From Bifidobacteriaceae bacterium (GTDB taxonomy: Bacteria > Actinomycetota > Actinomycetes > Actinomycetales > WQXJ01): 25,310 nt of DNA. How positions within the stretch are numbered: the stretch's first letter is position 1; each line of letters opens with the position of its first letter. Shown one piece after another: positions 22,782 through 25,310 of this stretch. Where the stretch lies: the NCBI GenBank assembly GCA_031265345.1, contig JAISCU010000067.1, positions 1 to 25,310 of the forward strand, in the 5' to 3' direction. A model generated the notes under the pieces. That model did not search any database and had not been told where the DNA came from. It saw only the letters and a list, made by a program, of their open reading frames with translations. The translations under genes and the position numbers were made by a program.

Positions 22782-22787
22782 ACTTTA
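22782..22787 (-). promoter_or_regulatory. Possible -10 box of the rplJL operon
   Basis: TAAAGT on the minus strand lies just upstream of the structured leader. No good -35 box is seen at 16-18 bases, so the call rests on position and a 4 of 6 match. Confidence 0.3.
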
Positions 22788-23016
22788 GCACAGCTTTCGC
22801 GACCAGCTAGGTCGCGGGCGCCAGCCGACCCCATTTTGCCGTCTCTTACCGCGCACGATGCCGACCGGTCAGCTCCGGCGCGCTCCTCATGGCGCATCAC
22901 TCACACATGCCCGCAGCATCGACAACCCCTCCTATTGCCCCCTGCGGGCCATCACTCACGCGCGGGCCGAGGACCTCGCCTCAAAACCTCACCACGCTGA
23001 GGGGCACATCCGCGCC

Positions 23017-23473
23017 GGGTCCGTCGATTCGCGCCCTTTCGTTCATCGACTCCGCTGCTCCGAAAGTCGACGCGGCTTTCCTCCATCATTGAGCCGCGAA
23101 GCAAACTGGGCAGCCGTTTCGGACGCTCAACCCGGCCGAGACCGCTGGTTTGCGCGCCATTGTTCATCGAGTCCGGGGTTCCGCGCCCTCAACCCCGCCG
23201 AGTCCGCTGTTCCCCATGGTCCTCGGCGTCGAGTCCGCTGTTTTGCGCGGCCTTGTTCATCGAGACCGCTGTTTTGCGCGCATCGCGACCCGCACGCGAC
23301 GCGCTGACCAGGCAAAACGCGAAAAGGCCGGAGCCAAAACAGCGGACTCGACGAACAACCGCATGGGAAACAGCGGTCTCGACGAGTCCCCGGACGCAAA
23401 CCAGCGGACTCGACGCGTTCCCGCGCGCAGAACAGCGGTCTCGACGAGTCCCAGGGACCAAACCAGCGGACTC
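23017..23473. repeat. 31-bp repeat array: five direct and five inverted units plus decayed flanking units
   Basis: The core GAGWCCGCTG starts at 23138, 23169, 23200, 23231 and 23262, exactly 31 bases apart (the 23169 unit is degenerate, GAGTCCGGGG). The inverted core CAGCGGWCTC starts at 23340, 23371, 23402, 23433 and 23464, again exactly 31 apart. Full units also share a following TTTGCGCG and a closing GTTCATC. Decayed units lie at 23017 and 23048. The two halves face each other about an axis near 23305, so the transcript or single strand could fold into a long imperfect hairpin. No cas genes are present, and the units are contiguous rather than repeat-spacer. The region 22788-23565 has no supported gene; open frames through it are by-products of the repeat. 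Confidence 0.9.
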
Positions 23474-23565
23474 GACGAACCGCAGCGCGCCGATCCCCGG
23501 AAACCGCGCTGACAGACACCGGCACCGACACGGACAGGCCGTCGAGTCGTCGGCACCGGGCCGGA

Positions 23566-23928
23566 CTATTTCTTGGCCGCCAGCAGGTCGCGGATCTCGG
23601 TGAGCAACTCGTCGGTGGTGGGCGGGGCTGGTTCGTCCGAGGCCTGCTTGGTCAGCTTGGCTTTCAGCAGCTGGTAGGGCCGGACGATCCCGAAGTACAT
23701 CACCGCCGAGACGATCACAAAGGACACCAACGCGGTCAGGAACTTGCCGACATTGACGCTGCCCACCGTGACGGTGTCGAAATTGGGGTTGCCGCCCACC
23801 AGGCCGATCAGATCCATGATGATCTTGGTGAAACTGGACACCACAGTGCCGAACGAGGCGCCCAGGATGAAGGCGACAGCCAAGTCGATCAGGTTGCCGC
23901 GCATGAGGAAATCTCTGAAACCCTTCAT
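23566..23928 (-). CDS. mscL: Large-conductance mechanosensitive channel
   Basis: A 120-residue MscL, a pentameric membrane channel that opens under membrane tension to release solutes in osmotic downshock. The N-terminus MKGFRDFLMRGNLIDLAVAFILG is the family signature with the pore-lining first helix. A periplasmic loop (GGNPNFDTVTVGSVNVG) leads into the second membrane helix (about 64-88), and a charged C-terminal helix follows. The length is slightly below that of the E. coli protein. The ATG at 23928 has GGAG about 14 bases upstream, which is farther than usual; identity fixes this start better than the spacing does. Confidence 0.95.
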   Translation of the reverse strand: MKGFRDFLMRGNLIDLAVAFILGASFGTVVSSFTKIIMDLIGLVGGNPNFDTVTVGSVNVGKFLTALVSFVIVSAVMYFGIVRPYQLLKAKLTKQASDEPAPPTTDELLTEIRDLLAAKK

Positions 23929-24045
23929 GGGTCATCAAGGTACTCCGGCGCGGCAGCCGCCTGCCGAGGGCGCGCGGTGGGTCCTACGGTGCGGGCGACC
24001 GGTTCAAGGCATGGCCCTTCCCGCAGCGCAGCCCGAGCCGGACGG

Positions 24046-25047
24046 TCAGCGAGACGCCCGCTCGAAGACTTCCCAGAAGCGGTCCCGCAATTCGTAGCGG
24101 ACGCGGTCCGAGAGGTCGTAATCGTCCACCAGGTGCGCCAGGTCCAGGAGCAGGGCGCGGTCGACCTCGCGCGGGATGGACGGTTTGGCTTTCAGGACAT
24201 CGCCCAACTCGTCGCTCGAGGCGCTGGCCATGAACGATTTGACCACCCCGGTCACGACCGCGTCGATCTCCTTGGATTCTTTGTCGGTCAGGGTGTATCC
24301 CGGCGCGAAGGTGGCCTTGCCGCCGGTCTCGGAGCGGTAGGCGAGGGATGATTCGGCACCCATCGGCACCGGCCCCGGTTGGGGAATCGAAGGGCCGGGC
24401 TTGGGCGCTGGCGGACCGGGCGCTTGGACCGGCGAGGGAGTTGGCGCGCCCGGCGGTCCCGGCTTGGGCGAGGGCCGTCCCGCGTGCGGCACCATCACCG
24501 CCGCCGTCCGGGTGACAGCCTTGTCGAGGCCCTCCGCGGCCACCAGTTCGATGCCGTCTGAAGCCCGTTGAAGGTGCTCGGAGACGCCGTGGGGCCGCCC
24601 GTCGCGGTCGGGGATGGCCAGCACGATCACCTGGACGCCGTGGACTTGGGCCTCCTCGACGGCCTCCGTGAGGTCGTCGTCGCCGGACACCAGAAAGATG
24701 AAATCGACCGCCCCGTTCCGCGATTGCGCCACCATGTCCAGGCCGATGCGCAGGTCTACGCCCTTCTGTTCGCCATTGAAGCCGACCCGCCCGAGCCGCA
24801 CTTTGACTCGCGGCAGCGCCCCGATCTGCTGCTGGTCGGTATCCGGCACGGCGTTCTTGGCTGCGTCGTACCAGTTCACGCGCAGCAACGGCACGTCCGC
24901 GATCTGCTCGGCCTGCTTGGTCAGGCAAGCGATCAGCTTCTGGTAATCGACCTTCACACCCGACCGCAGCGACGTTCCGGTCAGCCGCGTCGCCACCGAC
25001 GCCAGCAAGTAGCCAGCGTCGACGTAGAGGGAGCATTGGGAGCGCAT
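24046..25047 (-). CDS. NYN-domain (LabA/DUF88-type) PIN-like protein
   Basis: A 333-residue protein. Residues 1 to about 175 form a NYN domain, a PIN-like fold of probable RNases: Asp10 in YVDAGYLL, Asp98 and Asp104 in KGVDLRIGLDM, and the acidic run Asp123-125 in VSGDDDLTEAV are the metal-binding set. A Pro-rich linker (about 195-240) joins a C-terminal helical domain of about 90 residues with EIDAVVTGVVKSFM and LSDRVRYELRDRFWEVFE. The ATG at 25047 is chosen because the NYN fold starts here and the codon abuts a palindrome that probably holds the promoter; no ribosome-binding site is visible. An upstream in-frame start at 25110 would add unrelated residues. The cellular RNA target is unknown. 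Confidence 0.85.
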   Translation of the reverse strand: MRSQCSLYVDAGYLLASVATRLTGTSLRSGVKVDYQKLIACLTKQAEQIADVPLLRVNWYDAAKNAVPDTDQQQIGALPRVKVRLGRVGFNGEQKGVDLRIGLDMVAQSRNGAVDFIFLVSGDDDLTEAVEEAQVHGVQVIVLAIPDRDGRPHGVSEHLQRASDGIELVAAEGLDKAVTRTAAVMVPHAGRPSPKPGPPGAPTPSPVQAPGPPAPKPGPSIPQPGPVPMGAESSLAYRSETGGKATFAPGYTLTDKESKEIDAVVTGVVKSFMASASSDELGDVLKAKPSIPREVDRALLLDLAHLVDDYDLSDRVRYELRDRFWEVFERASR

Positions 25048-25063
25048 TATCACAATATGATAA
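25047..25063. promoter_or_regulatory. 17-bp perfect palindrome at the NYN gene start
   Basis: TTATCACAATATGATAA has perfect 6-bp arms around CAATA and touches the ATG of the NYN gene. It is a strikingly AT-rich island in GC-rich DNA. On the minus strand TATCAT or CATATT could serve as -10 box for a leaderless transcript, so a protein bound here would block transcription. Confidence 0.65.
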
Positions 25064-25178
25064 CGGCCCCGCCTCACCGCTGGTGACGCCGGGTTTCCCG
25101 GACGCGTCATGGGGTGGACGATGCCGCTCGGTCGGCTCGGCCGTCAAGCGTCTCGGCTCCCTCGGGTCGGCTCCGGCG

Positions 25179-25223
25179 TCACGACCGCCGAAACAGCTGC
25201 CCAGCCTGCTTCGGCGGTCGTGA
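25179..25223. terminator. 14-bp perfect hairpin near the right edge
   Basis: TCACGACCGCCGAA (25179-25192) pairs perfectly with TTCGGCGGTCGTGA (25210-25223) around a 17-base loop. A second stem CGCCC/GGGCG lies at 25235-25257. Together they look like a termination region for a gene entering from the right on the minus strand; an open frame there ends with TAG at 25260-25258 after only 16 visible codons, too short to call as a gene. Confidence 0.5.
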
Positions 25224-25310
25224 TGGGGGAGAGTCGCCCTGCCTTTCGAGAGGGGCGCTAACCCCTGTTACGGCGAGTTCCGTTCCGGTCAGCTTTGTTG
25301 CCGTGACCTG

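Noticed and set aside
23017..23473. CRISPR array
   Set aside because: The 31-bp units are contiguous without unique spacers, half of them are inverted, and no cas gene is present.
22858..23603. Open reading frames of 120-150 codons over the repeat region
   Set aside because: They run through the 31-bp array in several frames and both strands and owe their openness to the repeat; none has a ribosome-binding site or a recognisable fold.
25258..25310. 3' end of a minus-strand gene with TAG at 25260-25258
   Set aside because: Only 16 codons are visible, so coding cannot be judged; noted only as context for the hairpin.

Overview
The window is chromosomal DNA from a high-GC Gram-positive bacterium (Actinomycetota). 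Evidence for this: GC-rich codon use, frequent GTG starts and probably leaderless genes, a DUF5709 protein (an actinobacterial family), a mycobacterial-type class III adenylyl cyclase next to birA, and an Mrp protein without the CPHC motif. I cannot name genus or species. No rRNA, tRNA, transposase, phage gene or cas gene was found.

Left end (1-3036): the 3' end of mrp, then an accessory patch. The patch holds a vapBC toxin-antitoxin pair, an AAA ATPase of the DUF4143 type, and a decayed second vapBC copy. Arrays of a 23-bp iteron lie upstream of both vapBC and the ATPase, inside a 62-bp direct repeat. The last iteron carries the probable -10 box of the ATPase gene.

Centre (3037-18728): a catabolic locus in two divergent arms. 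The leftward arm (11871 to 3037) encodes a two-subunit 3-oxoacid CoA-transferase, a fused DhaK-DhaL dihydroxyacetone-type kinase, a thiolase, two MaoC-like hotdog proteins, a CaiB/BaiF CoA-transferase, a FucO-type iron alcohol dehydrogenase and an IclR/PcaR-type regulator. The rightward arm (12284 to 18728) encodes a sugar-type (CUT2) ABC importer whose ATPase is fused to a permease, a second permease, a lipoprotein binding protein, a cyclase-family hydrolase and a metallo-beta-lactamase-fold lactonase-like enzyme. A reasonable reading is uptake of a polyol-, sugar- or lactone-like compound, hydrolytic opening, CoA activation, a beta-oxidation-like sequence and thiolysis, with a C3/C4 ketose fragment entering through the kinase. 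The substrate is not identifiable from sequence. Two promoters in the leftward arm share one architecture, including an almost identical palindrome just downstream of the -10 box (11911-11926 and 7474-7489). This is strong internal evidence for a common regulator.

Right end (18794-25310): housekeeping genes: birA with an adenylyl cyclase, a DUF5709 gene bracketed by a repeat element, rplJ-rplL with an attenuator-type leader, mscL, and a NYN-domain protein with a palindromic promoter. Between rplJ and mscL is a non-coding array of ten 31-bp units in exact register, five in one orientation and five inverted.
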